A stretch of 64,000 nucleotides of DNA, taken from positions 744,001-808,000 of the forward strand of contig NC_049566.1 in NCBI RefSeq assembly GCF_013368755.1, in the 5' to 3' direction. The notes under the pieces were generated by a model. It saw only the letters and a program-made list of their open reading frames with translations. It was not told the origin of the DNA and searched no databases. Shown here piece by piece: positions 1 through 10,745 of the stretch; position 1 is the first letter of the stretch; each line of letters begins with the position of its first letter. The DNA comes from Talaromyces rugulosus. Lineage: Eukaryota; Ascomycota; Eurotiomycetes; Eurotiales; Trichocomaceae. Both the position numbers and the translations under genes were made by a program.

Positions 1-1510
1 AGCAATGCAAATCTAGCACCAAGCACTCGCCCAAGTGAGCCCATGGCTCTTGCCACGCCTATGCACCATGTTCACTCTGATAACTCTGCTGGAAATGGAC
101 AAGTTAGCGGTATGTTCCATCGGTACTAAAGCGTTCTTTACCTGAACAAACTCTTCCCGTATTTCCCTTTGCACCCGGGGAAATGCATTTATGTGTGGAG
201 AAAGAGAGTGTGTGTATATGGTCATGTGTTTTCTGCTGTATTTCTGTTCAGTTGAGGTGTGAAGAAAATGAGTTGGTGGAGCTGGAGAGTACGAGGTGTC
301 ACCATTTCTTGTATTCTTTTTTTCTTTTTTTTTCTTCTTCTTTTTTTGAAGCGACATGATCCCCGGAGGGGGGATATGCGCGATATCTTATTTTCTTTTT
401 TTTTTCTTTTTTTTTTTGGTGTTATTTGTTTCCCTTTTCTCCACCACGATCATGTTTGCGTGCCTCCGTGTCTTTACTGCGTGCCTTTTTTTGATCGGCA
501 GCGTAGGCTAATCCCAACGGAAAATGTTCAAATATATAGGCGGCACTGATTTGACGAATGGTGCTCATCACTCTTCAATTCCTCCCGGACCGACTCCGAC
601 CCGCAATCCCCATGAGAGATCAGATCTTCGTCCCGGCCATGTCTTTCATGGTTTGCCGGCATACCCTACTGCTGCACATGCCTCTGGTGCTTCTGGGGCT
701 CCGGCAATGGTGCCCCCTCTTCGAGAAAGCAGCGGTTTTGACGCTATGGGACGCCCTTCAGTCGCCACTGCTGCTTCGAAAAGGAGGAATCCTACCAAAT
801 CCGAAAAGATCACCGACGATCCAGATAGTGAAGATATCTTTGGCGGCCTTCCCGAAGGCAAACGCCGAAAGTTCATCCTCGTTGACGACACCCAGCGCAG
901 CTGTCGGGTTCGCGTCAAAGTCATGCTCGATCAAGTCGATGTCAGTGAGATTCCGGACTCGTACCGCTTGACAAATGCAGTCTATCCTCGCGCCTACTCC
1001 CCCGTGCAGATGAAGGCGCCTCCGGGCCGTGTCGTTCCTGGCAATCGCTACAGAGACGATAGCGATATCGATGACCCCGACGGGCCTGTAACAACCGGTC
1101 GTACCTTGGTACCAGCAGGATTAGGTGATGGCGATTTAGAGGTTACAGTGCCACAGCTAAACCGGAGCCGACATCGAAAGGATAAAGTGTTGAATGATCT
1201 GGGGTACCGCATGAGCTGGAGCCAGAGCAGGGTCTTTGCGGACCGGCCTTTGTTTTTACAAAGATCTTGTAAGTGCTGTCTTTATTTGATGGCTCGATGC
1301 AAAAGCTAAACCTGGGCAACAGTGGATGCCTATCGCAACAAGATGCACGCTACTATTACGAATACAGGCCACGCGCCATCGTCAAAGGCGTCACACTTTG
1401 AGACTCGCTGCGGAAAAAACAGATGGCGTAAACGCGATCGCCAAGACGAGGACAATCCTCAATTGACTGATTCTGCTTATCGAATCGAGGCCGAGGAGGT
1501 TCAGGACTAG
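1..1510 (+). CDS. Conserved fungal protein, 3' part (DUF8032-like C-terminus)
   Basis: The gene enters from the left edge. Proposed exons are <1-109, 540-1268 and 1323-1510, with introns 110-539 (430 bp) and 1269-1322 (54 bp). Frames join cleanly at both junctions. The N-terminal part is low-complexity, rich in Pro, His and Ser. A basic stretch (GKRRKF, encoded near 858) precedes the conserved block, which reads DQVDVSEIPDSYR, then VYPRAYSPVQMK, then TLVPAGLGDGDLEVTVPQL, then LGYRMSWSQSRVF; after the splice come LDAYRNKM and HFETRCGKNRW. This order resembles a C-terminal domain I remember as DUF8032 in ascomycete proteins; that name is from memory. A nuclear role is plausible from the basic patches but no function can be assigned. 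The long first intron is the least certain part. An alternative start at 524 would give a shorter protein, but the upstream frame 1-109 is open and fits. Confidence 0.62.
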
Positions 1511-2472
1511 ATGGGTATGCGTTACATATCCCGTCAAGTCTGCAAACGACACCAGTTAGGGCAAGTATGCTGTAATTTTCTTGCCCTTTTTTGTTTTCTT
1601 CTTGTTCACTTCTTTTTTTCACTTCTTCTCGGATATTTGGATCCTTTTTGTACATTTTATTCTCCTGTCCTTACCGTTCATGGCTTGGGGCCATGTTAAT
1701 TTTTCATATTCTCGTTGTACCATACAGTCCTTTCGGCTTATACCCTTGACTTTCTATTTTCTCTTTCTATTTTTTTCCTTTAATTTTCTTTCCATTTTGC
1801 TCTGTACTTTTGGTTTGGTTTTTATTATTTTTATTTTTTACTGCGTTCCTCTCAGATCATGTGGGATAATGTGACATGGCATTTACGGGAATGTTGGAAA
1901 CAGGCTTGGGAAACAGGAGTTGGGAAATGAGAGTTTGCTGTCGGGGCAAAAGAAAGAGAGAAAGTAACATACTCGAACATAAGGGATATGCATTATTTTT
2001 CATTGGGTTTTTTAGGGTTTTGGGTTGGATTAATTGGTTTTCTTTTTGAGTCAACTCAAGAAAAAGTCGTTTTTTTTGGGGTCAGGATGGATGGATGGAT
2101 AACTGCACATGATTTTGTGATTTGCGTGTAGGCTATGGATGGATATACGATATTAGTGGGATACATGATCTTTGAATTTGCATTTGTAATTTTGGGCTTT
2201 TTTTTTATTAAACATTAGAGAGTTGATTCTTGCGCAATATGATGGTTGACTCTCAACTACGATCTCAGAGTTATTACCAGTATGCGCCACAGGCGAAGGA
2301 AAGAGTCTTATTAAACTAGAGATCAATTACTTTTGCTACAGTCTACATGTACCATATATAAACAGCTCTCTATCGGTGTTATCATTGCCTCCTAGATACA
2401 TATACATATGTACAGTACACGCTATAAATGAATAATTACCCGTGAACACGTGTGGTAGATCCGGGATGTCTA
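1511..2472. other. Intergenic, 3' flanks of two convergent genes
   Basis: T-rich downstream sequence of the first gene, followed by the 3' flank of the oxidase gene on the other strand. It contains several poly-T runs and a short GGAT repeat near 2084-2100. I see no gene in it. Confidence 0.6.
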
Positions 2473-4440
2473 TCATGCACCAGAGTCGATCTGGTCGACA
2501 AACGACGTACTGCTGAAAAAATCCCAATCTCGACACGTCTGTGCCATGATCATGGGAATCTGCAAATCGGTTTTTATCAATTCCGGGTGCTCCTGAGGAA
2601 AAGAAGTTGAAATGTTAGTTACGAAAAACAACAACAAAAACAGTCACAAAAGGCATTGCAACATATATTTCGGGTTTTCCGTACGTACTATGGATAACAT
2701 GAACATCCCCGCGCTCGAATGGACAGACATATGGCAATGAAAGGGCCAAATGCCAGGGTTATCTTGTGTCCATTGGAGGACCACATATGATGACTGGTTA
2801 GATGTCCCCGGCTGCAAATTGTGTGTGTCACGACGCAGAGGATTGGACGGGTTCGTGATCTTGCCATCCCATGACCCCAGACCTTCTGCCAGAACCCAAA
2901 AGTTATGGCCATGTAGATGCATGGGATGCACGGTGGCATAAGTGTTATTCAAAATCAGGCGCACACTCGAGTTGCTCCCAAAGTTGTAGGCGTTTCGTTC
3001 CCGCGGAAAAGAGAAATTTCCTCTTGGATTACTAACATCGAGCAGTACGGGATCGTTGTAATCTGCGCGAAAGGATGAATTATCCATGAACATTACCACA
3101 AATCCCGTCTCATTGTAGCCAACAGTGACTGTAACTGTCTGGACGGTCTCGGGCTCCGGGGGTGTCAATTGGTAATAAGGGACGGTCTGGTTCAGAGGGT
3201 CGTTACGACAGTTATTGCTTTCCCAGGCGGTGCGTTTTGTGCGGGGAACCGAAGAAATATTCGCTGATTCATAGTAAATAGCCGCAAGCGCAGTCTGAAT
3301 AGTGGCGTTCGTCTGGAGACAAACCATGTCGATATCCGAGCGCATCCATACCGCGTCGGTAGGGGAGCCCGTAGCATTGACGATGACATCTGTTCGCTGG
3401 CCAGCACCCAGAGTGACCACTTTCGTTTTGTAAGGCTTGACTGGAACATAATCGTTTGCAATCACTGTCATGTCGTGGTTGTCGATGCTGAACTTCTGAT
3501 TTGCAAGTGATCCAGTGTTAATGAGCCGCAGTCGATGAAGCTTTCCCGAATGAAACTGGAATTTAGCGGGTCCTGGCGCTGGAAGACAGTGCGTTTCGGT
3601 GGAATTGCAATTATAAAAAGCGGTTTTTCCGTTAATCAAATTGTTGTCGACATGTAATGGCTGTGGAGGCTTCGCAAAGCTTATTTCCAAAGCCTCATAG
3701 TAGCTCATATGAAAGTAGTCCGAAATCATGACTGGGCCCAAATCGAAGTCATAACTGATTTCCGGCTGCACCGGCCCGTAGATGACCATGGGACCATATA
3801 AACCATCATCATATTGCGCACTGTAATGCGAATGGTACCAACCAGTGCCATACTGATCTGCTTGAAAGGTATATGTAAATCTACCGCCGAGGGGAGCAAT
3901 CGGACATTGGGAAACACCAGGAACACCATCATACCATGGCGTCTTCCTCAGGGTCGTACCATGCCAGTGCAATGTGACACCTTCGTCTTGGCTGTCGATA
4001 TTGTTGACTACAGTCACCTCAATCATATCTCCCCAATTAGCTTCAATCGCTGGGCCGGGAAACTGATCGTTGATTAGGATCACACTCTTGTTGAACCCGT
4101 CGAGAGACTTGAACTCTCGCCTGATGGTGAAATGGTAATGGCGCGTCACTCCTGTGTTGGGCGGATCACCAGCTGGATTTGCCTTGCCCCAAGGTAGTCC
4201 ATCTTCCAAAGGCTAGGGACATTTGCGTGTGAGTTTTCTTTTCTTTTTTTACAGTGGCACAATACACAACATACCCCATCTGTGAGAAACTTCGGTAAGT
4301 TTGGCGATAGTAGAGCAGAAACAGCTAGGAAGTTGATTAGGCAGACAATTCAACGAGATATTTCAAAGTTACAACGCACCTTTGATGGCACTCGACGCAG
4401 TCACTGTGGTCAGCACGACGAATTTCAGTAGGCGGACCAT
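2473..4440 (-). CDS. Laccase-like multicopper oxidase, secreted
   Basis: Proposed exons on the minus strand are 4440-4380, 4324-4275, 4212-2689 and 2592-2473, giving 584 aa. Residues 1 to about 17 form a signal peptide (MVRLLKFVVLTTVTASSA). All four copper motifs are present: HWHG at 119-122, WYHSH at 162-166, HPMHLHGH from 466, and HCH at 529-531 with His535. The residue five after His535 is Met540, so the type-1 copper has an axial Met, not the Leu or Phe of high-potential laccases. Several NxS/T sites fit secretion. The family oxidises phenols or related substrates with reduction of O2 to water; pigment and secondary-metabolite versions are common. The gene lies next to a P450 and a diterpene cyclase, so a tailoring role is possible but unproven; it may instead be an unrelated neighbour. 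The small 5' exons and the last exon rest on splice-site reading. Confidence 0.87.
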
Positions 4441-5026
4441 GAGGAAATTGGGAATACCAATCACGAAAGATGGTTTATTCCTAATTGTGCGTATGGGAAA
4501 GAGATGTTGACAAAATTTTGACCACTGGGTCAAAATTACAAGGGGTTTCTTGGCCTCTTATAACTTGACAGCGGTAGGGCCACGTGCAGTTCCGGTGAAT
4601 CCCTGTATGTACAACAAAGAAGGGGGATTCTGACAGGCCTGTATATATGCAGGGAAAAGAATCCCCCGCTTTACTACGCCAACCCCCTTGTAAACCAATT
4701 ACACCTTGTAAACTAATTATATGCTACCCACTGTCATCCGTGACTAGGCGGGCTTACGAACAGTATTAATCTAGCCAGACTCCATGATCGCCACATATAC
4801 ATTCATCAAGAGTGAGACATTCGCCCTTTTCTACTAAAAAAAATATATGCAGCTCTGTCCAGTGTATAGAAAGCCGTATTCATTACAGAAATATAATCCG
4901 TCCTAGTAGCTACCTGGGTGTTGGGACTATGTCATAATACCAGGATAGCACATTTCACTATCTAACCCCTCTTTTCTTACCCCCAATCTTCATGATAATT
5001 CATAATCGCATATTTGTTTAGTCGCC
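4441..5026. promoter_or_regulatory. Oxidase promoter and 3' flank of P450-1
   Basis: 586 bp without a gene. It holds the upstream region of the multicopper oxidase (minus strand) and the downstream flank of the P450. CACGTG at 4580-4585 and nearby CGG triplets (about 4571 and 4592) are the only motif-like elements I noticed. It turns AT-rich toward the P450 stop. Confidence 0.5.
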
Positions 5027-6800
5027 TCATATCTCTAGCCGCTCCGAGGCAGGACGGCGGCGCATCAGGATCTCCGCATCTGGGTTGGGAAAGATGAATT
5101 CGTGAGCTCGCAGATTTTCAGGTCGCTTGTTTTCATGCTTGAATTTGAACTCAAAGTCCATCAGCAGACGTATCAGGATGATTTTGATCTCCAAACTAGC
5201 GAAAAAGCGACCAGGACAAGAGTTTGGTCCATGACCAAAATTCAGAACGTTACTCTCAGTTGTGGAGAATTGATGGAGATGAGCCTCGCCTTCACGCTGA
5301 CGGAGCTTGTAAAAGCGGAAGCCATCAAAGATCTCAGGATCAGACGTTACTTCTGGGTCATTTTGAATGGCATTGACGGCCATGCTGATATGAGCCCCTT
5401 TTGGTAAAATGGTACCATTTGAGAGCTGTGCTTTCTGAAGGAGAACACGGTGCATAGAAAGAAGTGTCGGAGGATTGAAACGCTGAGATTCACGCATGAA
5501 GGAGTCTAGCTTGCGAAGTTTTGAAAAAACCGATTTGCTCCATGTCATCCATGGCCCCGTTTCTTTTATCACGTCACGAATTTCTTCGCGGATAGGGTCG
5601 AGATACTCCGGGTGTGCTAGCAGGTCGTACAACACATGCACGGCGTTCATCTGCGAAGTATGGATCGATGCAAGGGACATCACAACCTCAAGATGGGCTA
5701 GAGATGCAGGATCGCTTTCCTCTGGTGTAGCAATCTCCATCATCCACGATAATAGGTTCTGTTTGTTTTTGTCTTGTTCCTCAGCCCCAATTCCCCCGCT
5801 CTCTTTCTCCCGCCGACGAAGAATTTCGGGAACCAGGAGTTTCTTGGCTCTTCTGATATACGCGGTGCCCTTGTATGACGAGGGCATAAACCAGCTCACA
5901 ATCCCATGAGTCCACATGGGCAAGAGACGGAGAATAACAAGAGAGACAAAAACTACCACTTCAGATTAGCATTGACTATCAAAGAGGGAGAAGAAGTATA
6001 AATACCATTCTCTGTAAACTGTGTGGAAATTTCCAACCATTCCGGATTACGGCAGAGTGGTTTTCCAAGGAAGATTCTCGCACTAACACGGGCAACGAAG
6101 TCTAAGAGTGTATGGTAAGGCTTAATGGTAACCCATTCATCTATGCCTCTTAAGTTAGCAGTTTATGGTGTTAGGCAGGGGAATTTTTATATTTGAAACT
6201 GACCCTCTGACTTTGTGAGGTCTTTCTCTATAGCAAAGTTCACCTCCTCTTGCATAGGACGTGTAAGCCAGTTGAGGTTGGGTGTCAGTTTGAGCTGCAG
6301 GGTACGGAAATGCAAATTGCTGCGAAGAATAATGTGCATATTGGTAGATGATCCCATCAGATTATGCACATGGGCAACTGTTGGGCTCGCTACATCGTTC
6401 GGCAGCTTTCGTATATCATCGACATGCTTGGGAGGCAACACCAACATGTTGGTGTCAGCCCGGCGAAATTGGAAAATTTCTCCTTTGCTCTAGTATCCGC
6501 AAAATAAGCCTGCTATTTTATCTCGGTAGATAGACATTTATGACTTACTGCACGATATCCCTCAACCAAAACATCTTCTGCATGGCGGAAGAATCTAAAG
6601 TTGGACACGACGATAGGTTCCCAAAGGGATTTGATGCCAAAAACAGGCACTTTGTACCCAAAAACCTCACTCCATAGTAATGACAAAAGGTAAATAATAA
6701 TTACAATGAAAGAGACTATGGGGACGATCGTTGAGGAAGACACATTTTCAGACAATGGATATGCCTGATAGGTACGAACGAAGACTAAAAGATTCCTCAT
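5027..6800 (-). CDS. Cytochrome P450 (CYP68/CYP503-like), ER membrane monooxygenase
   Basis: Proposed exons are 6800-6549, 6489-6204, 6140-6006 and 5958-5027, giving 534 aa with a consistent frame. Residues about 20-45 form the N-terminal membrane anchor (IVPIVSFIVIIIYLLSLLW). The heme loop is FGHGPNSCPGRFF with ligand Cys472. The K-helix ExxR is ESQR and the following region reads FDGFRFYKLR. The I-helix reads ASIHTS where most P450s have AGxxT; this variant and FxGFRF are familiar from fungal gibberellin and terpene P450s of the CYP68 and CYP503 families. The gene diverges from the diterpene cyclase over a 472-bp shared promoter, which suggests co-regulation and a role in oxidising the cyclase product, for example multistep oxidation of a methyl group or skeletal hydroxylation. 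The exact reaction cannot be read from sequence. Confidence 0.9.
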
Positions 6801-7272
6801 GGTTACGAGCAGTACTTTGGGTAAGTTGAACAGCCAAAAGACATACCCATATGATTATTCTTATGATGACGAGAGAGTTCGTCGGTGACTATTTTATTCA
6901 ATAGTCCGGTTCCGTTCCCGAGCACCGGGCCATATCCAGGTTGTCTAATGCAGCCTAACGAAAAAATTGCCACGTACCCATGTAAAAAAGTAAAGGGGGG
7001 GAGGCGCAGTCATTAATTATTATTTCTTTCACACGAGGCTCCCTGTATGTAATAAATAAAATACGTAGCGTTCATGTTACATGAAAATACATTGTATGTA
7101 TCCTTGACAAGTTATCGTAGGTATTTTTGTCAACTGTAGTGTAAGATCCATCTCAAGCATTATGAAATCTTCATTATTAAAACTCACCATCTGATTTCAA
7201 TTTCCATTTGATTGTTTTACCTGAATCTTCAAATACTTAGACTTGGAGCTCAACATTCTACTCCACAAGAAA
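6801..7272. promoter_or_regulatory. Shared divergent promoter of P450-1 and diterpene cyclase
   Basis: 472 bp between the two start codons. Around 6905-6930 there is a cluster of CGG/CCG triplets (CCGGTTCCG, then ACCGGG), the kind of half-site used by Zn2Cys6 proteins. The remainder is AT-rich. No exact copy of the 13-bp element found upstream of the SDR and regulator genes is present. Confidence 0.5.
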
Positions 7273-10002
7273 ATGGCGTCCGAAAAACAGCGGAAACTGG
7301 ATGCAGATCTTATCAAAAGATCCCAGCAGTTGGTGTACAAAATTTCTCACGGTTGCCAGTCTGAGCGTGGCTTTGGTGGATTTAGCCTGTCACTATATGA
7401 TACTTCGTGGGTGTCAATGGTCAGGAAGACAGACTCTGCGGGGGTCCGTCAGTGGGCTTTCCCAGAGGCGTTTGCATACGTTCTTCGCCAGCAACACGAA
7501 TCCCCGGGAACAAATTCATCACCTGTCGATGTGATCCTCAATACAATGGCTAGCCTTCTATCGCTATTAGAGCACCGTGCCACGGATGCTGCCGAAGGCA
7601 GTGTTAATATACAGCCCATGGATTATGAATGGAGAGTGTCCCATGCCATCGCAACCCTCTCCAAAGCACTAAGCAGCTGGAATGTTGGATCTAGTCTCCA
7701 TGTAGGGTTCGAGATCTTGATCCCATCTCTCCTTGATCAACTAGCACAAAGAGGCGTCAACCTAGATTTCTCTGGGAAAAGGGAATTGGAAGAGCTTCAA
7801 CAACACAAGCTGTCAAAATTCAGGCCGGAAATGGTGACATCGAAACAGCAAAGCACCCTTCTACATTCATTAGAAGGGTTGATTGGCAGGGTGGACTTTG
7901 GAAAATTGAAACACCACTGCACTGTCTATGGAGGCATGATGGGATCTCCAGCGTCAACCGCAGCATACCTTATTCACTCTCCAGTATGGGATGAGGCTGC
8001 CGAGCACTATCTTCGAAATGTTGTTCAGAGCTCTGGAGGCGCACCCAGCGCGTTTCCAACTTCAATTTTCGAGACCTCCTGGTCAATATCAACACTACTG
8101 GCAAATGGATATACAATTGATAACTTTTCAAGTGATAACATGAAACATATCACCACTTACCTTCAGCAGCTCTTTGTAAGGCAGCATGGGCTACTTGGAT
8201 TTGCGCCTACATTCGTGCCAGATGCCGATGACACAGCTCGGTCTCTCCTTGCCCTATCACACCTTGGGATAAAAATAGATCCATCTTTCATGGTAGAGTA
8301 TTTTGAAGCCCCAAATCATTTTCAAACCTACAAACTAGAGCGAGATCCAAGCTTCAGCGCAAATGCCAATATTCTGTTGTGTCTGTTAGGAGCCCCAAAC
8401 CCCATGGACTTTTTTCCACAAATTGAAAAGACCACCAGGTTTCTAATCACCATCTGGGGAAATGGTGGGTTACAGGATAAGTGGAATCTAGCGTCTGAGT
8501 ATAGCCAAATGCTTCTGGCAAATGCATTACTTGACCTCATCGCAGCATGGAGTGAGGGACGTTTGACAATGTTGTCGACAGAAGTACTAGTCAGAGTAGA
8601 TATCTCGATTGTTCTCTCCCAGCTGTTTTCGAAGACCTTGCTTCGCCAATGCGAAGACGGTTCATGGGGGAATTCAGTTGAGAGGACCGCATACAGTGTA
8701 CTTCTTCTCGCATACATTTTAAGGCTACCATGGCCACTACCACTTCGTGAGCTTGCTTGTGCCTCGTTACTAAGAGGAAGAAACTACCTGACACTTCATG
8801 CAAATGAGTGGTCAAAGGGGGACTATATCTGGATCGAAAAGGTAAATTATCGACTGCCTATTCTCTCCGAAATTTATTGCCTAGCTGCAATGAAGGTCTC
8901 CGTGGAAGAGAGGGTGTGGGCCTCCGAAGTTACGGATATTTTTACAATGCCAGAGAAACAACTTGGGACTATGCCAAATTTCCTTGGGAGGCTGCCCATT
9001 TTTCGACATACTTCTCCAGACACGATGCTTTTGGCTACAGCAGAGGCTTGGTTCTATCTACACAAATTAAAGACAATCCGAGTCGACATTTTTCCGCGGG
9101 ACAATATTGGCATGAGCAAGGACAAATATTTGGATTTCATTCCAATATGCTGGACCAGTGTCAACATCACAACAGGCTTTCCTCTCTCAGGCGATGTCAT
9201 TTGGAATATGATGGTCATCTCGATGCTCAATTATCAAGCCGATGAGTACATGGAATCAGTGGTGGGAAGCCTCCCGGAGTCATCCTTGTCCGAGCTCAAA
9301 TATGAAATCGGAGTTGCATGCTCGGAGTCGTGTTACGAACAGACGCATTCACCACATCTCTCTGAGGTCTCAGAAGTGATTTTAAAGTACATCAGACATA
9401 TTCGGGATCACCAGTATGTTGCAGCATGCCCGGAATATGCACAGAGGGAAGTCGCAGAGGAACTGGAGAAATTTCTCAATGCACATATGGCGCATAATGC
9501 GGACAACAAGAACAACGGTACAACAAACTTTGATAAAGGCAAATCATACTTCGATTGGGTTCGGACTACAGGAGCCAACGACACTAGCTGCCCTTATTCA
9601 TTTTCATTCTTCACGTGTCTCATCAGCCGTGGCATGTCTTCCGCTAAGCAGAGATATTTTGCTAGGGCTTTGGGTCTGCATCTCGCTACCATGTGCCGGC
9701 AGTACAATGACCTTGGATCCTATTCTCGGGACAAACAGGAGAACAATCTTAATAGTCTGGATTTTACCGATTTTCATGATGGTAATACTTGCGAAACTTG
9801 CGAATGCTCGGGTCCTCCTCGCAAGCAAGATCTGATAGACATTGCAGAGTTTGAGAGGACATGCATGCAAGCTTGCTTTGCACATCTATCAAGCGAGATC
9901 AGTGTCACGACATCAGCACAGATCAAAGCATTTATCAACGTCACTGATCTGTTTGGGCAAATATACGTTGCGAAGGACATTGCCAGTCGTTTGAAGAAAT
10001 AG
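7273..10002 (+). CDS. Bifunctional diterpene cyclase (fungal CPS/KS type)
   Basis: A single uninterrupted exon of 909 aa, close to the usual 900-960 aa of fungal bifunctional labdane-type cyclases. I chose the ATG at 7273 because no upstream in-frame ATG exists. An N-terminal YDTSW block (Tyr42) is typical. The class II motif DADD (317-320) starts protonation-driven cyclisation of GGPP to a copalyl-type diphosphate. The class I metal motif appears as DEYME (657-661), the DExxE form seen in fungal enzymes, and the second metal motif reads NDLGSYSRD (812-820). Both active sites look intact, so the enzyme should produce a labdane-related hydrocarbon of kaurane, pimarane, aphidicolane or similar type; product and stereochemistry cannot be predicted here. 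It is the core of the putative pathway. The absence of introns is unusual beside intron-rich neighbours. Confidence 0.92.
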   Translation: MASEKQRKLDADLIKRSQQLVYKISHGCQSERGFGGFSLSLYDTSWVSMVRKTDSAGVRQWAFPEAFAYVLRQQHESPGTNSSPVDVILNTMASLLSLLEHRATDAAEGSVNIQPMDYEWRVSHAIATLSKALSSWNVGSSLHVGFEILIPSLLDQLAQRGVNLDFSGKRELEELQQHKLSKFRPEMVTSKQQSTLLHSLEGLIGRVDFGKLKHHCTVYGGMMGSPASTAAYLIHSPVWDEAAEHYLRNVVQSSGGAPSAFPTSIFETSWSISTLLANGYTIDNFSSDNMKHITTYLQQLFVRQHGLLGFAPTFVPDADDTARSLLALSHLGIKIDPSFMVEYFEAPNHFQTYKLERDPSFSANANILLCLLGAPNPMDFFPQIEKTTRFLITIWGNGGLQDKWNLASEYSQMLLANALLDLIAAWSEGRLTMLSTEVLVRVDISIVLSQLFSKTLLRQCEDGSWGNSVERTAYSVLLLAYILRLPWPLPLRELACASLLRGRNYLTLHANEWSKGDYIWIEKVNYRLPILSEIYCLAAMKVSVEERVWASEVTDIFTMPEKQLGTMPNFLGRLPIFRHTSPDTMLLATAEAWFYLHKLKTIRVDIFPRDNIGMSKDKYLDFIPICWTSVNITTGFPLSGDVIWNMMVISMLNYQADEYMESVVGSLPESSLSELKYEIGVACSESCYEQTHSPHLSEVSEVILKYIRHIRDHQYVAACPEYAQREVAEELEKFLNAHMAHNADNKNNGTTNFDKGKSYFDWVRTTGANDTSCPYSFSFFTCLISRGMSSAKQRYFARALGLHLATMCRQYNDLGSYSRDKQENNLNSLDFTDFHDGNTCETCECSGPPRKQDLIDIAEFERTCMQACFAHLSSEISVTTSAQIKAFINVTDLFGQIYVAKDIASRLKK

Positions 10003-10745
10003 ACGCTGTATGTGTACAAACTAGCGGTTGTTTTCTCTTACATCAATATGGATTGTCGGGGAATTTTGCATGTCTTGTAAGAACGAGTAAATATCAAGTA
10101 ATTTCATTTCATTACGTTACAGCCCCTCTTAATTCAGTGCTGGGATTGCTTGTCCAAACATACATGTAAGCTTCAAGTAGGACATTCTCCAAGGGTCCCC
10201 CACTATTGATAATTCTGTGTAACCCACAGACAAGGGCATTGTCATGGATATCCCTCATCGCCCCCTCATCGCCCCCTCAAATTTTAAATTGGGCTGTATC
10301 AATTAATTTATTTATGTGGCCACGGAATATATAAATCAGGGAATATGCATGCATAAGTATGTAACTAGTGATCGTATTTGAATATACGAGCGATTTGCGT
10401 TTCAATGTTGCATTCAACATGCACATGGATTAAAGCTCGCCAATAGTATTCGCGCCGAGGCAAGAATCAGCTGGTAAAGGCTGGGCGATCGCTAAGAGCG
10501 AATTGACTTCCTCTTTTGGTCGATGCAGGTGAATCAGTCTATGCAAGAAGACCTTGTTACAAATGTATTTCGCGAATTCAACTACTGCGAGAAATATAGA
10601 TTCGCAAGCCTGATAGTAGTAGGAGAAGGGCGAAAACCACAGTATTACAGTCACGGAACAATTTCACAACACGTAGAAGCTTGGTACTGTTGGTTGCATG
10701 AATATCCATTCCAGTAGATATAGCTTGGTTTAGATGGGCGACTAT
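10003..10745. other. Intergenic between convergent cyclase and GST genes
   Basis: 743 bp holding the two 3' flanks. A short direct duplication (catcgccccctcatcgccccctcaa) lies near 10258-10280. Only short unsupported reading frames are present. No gene seen. Confidence 0.55.
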
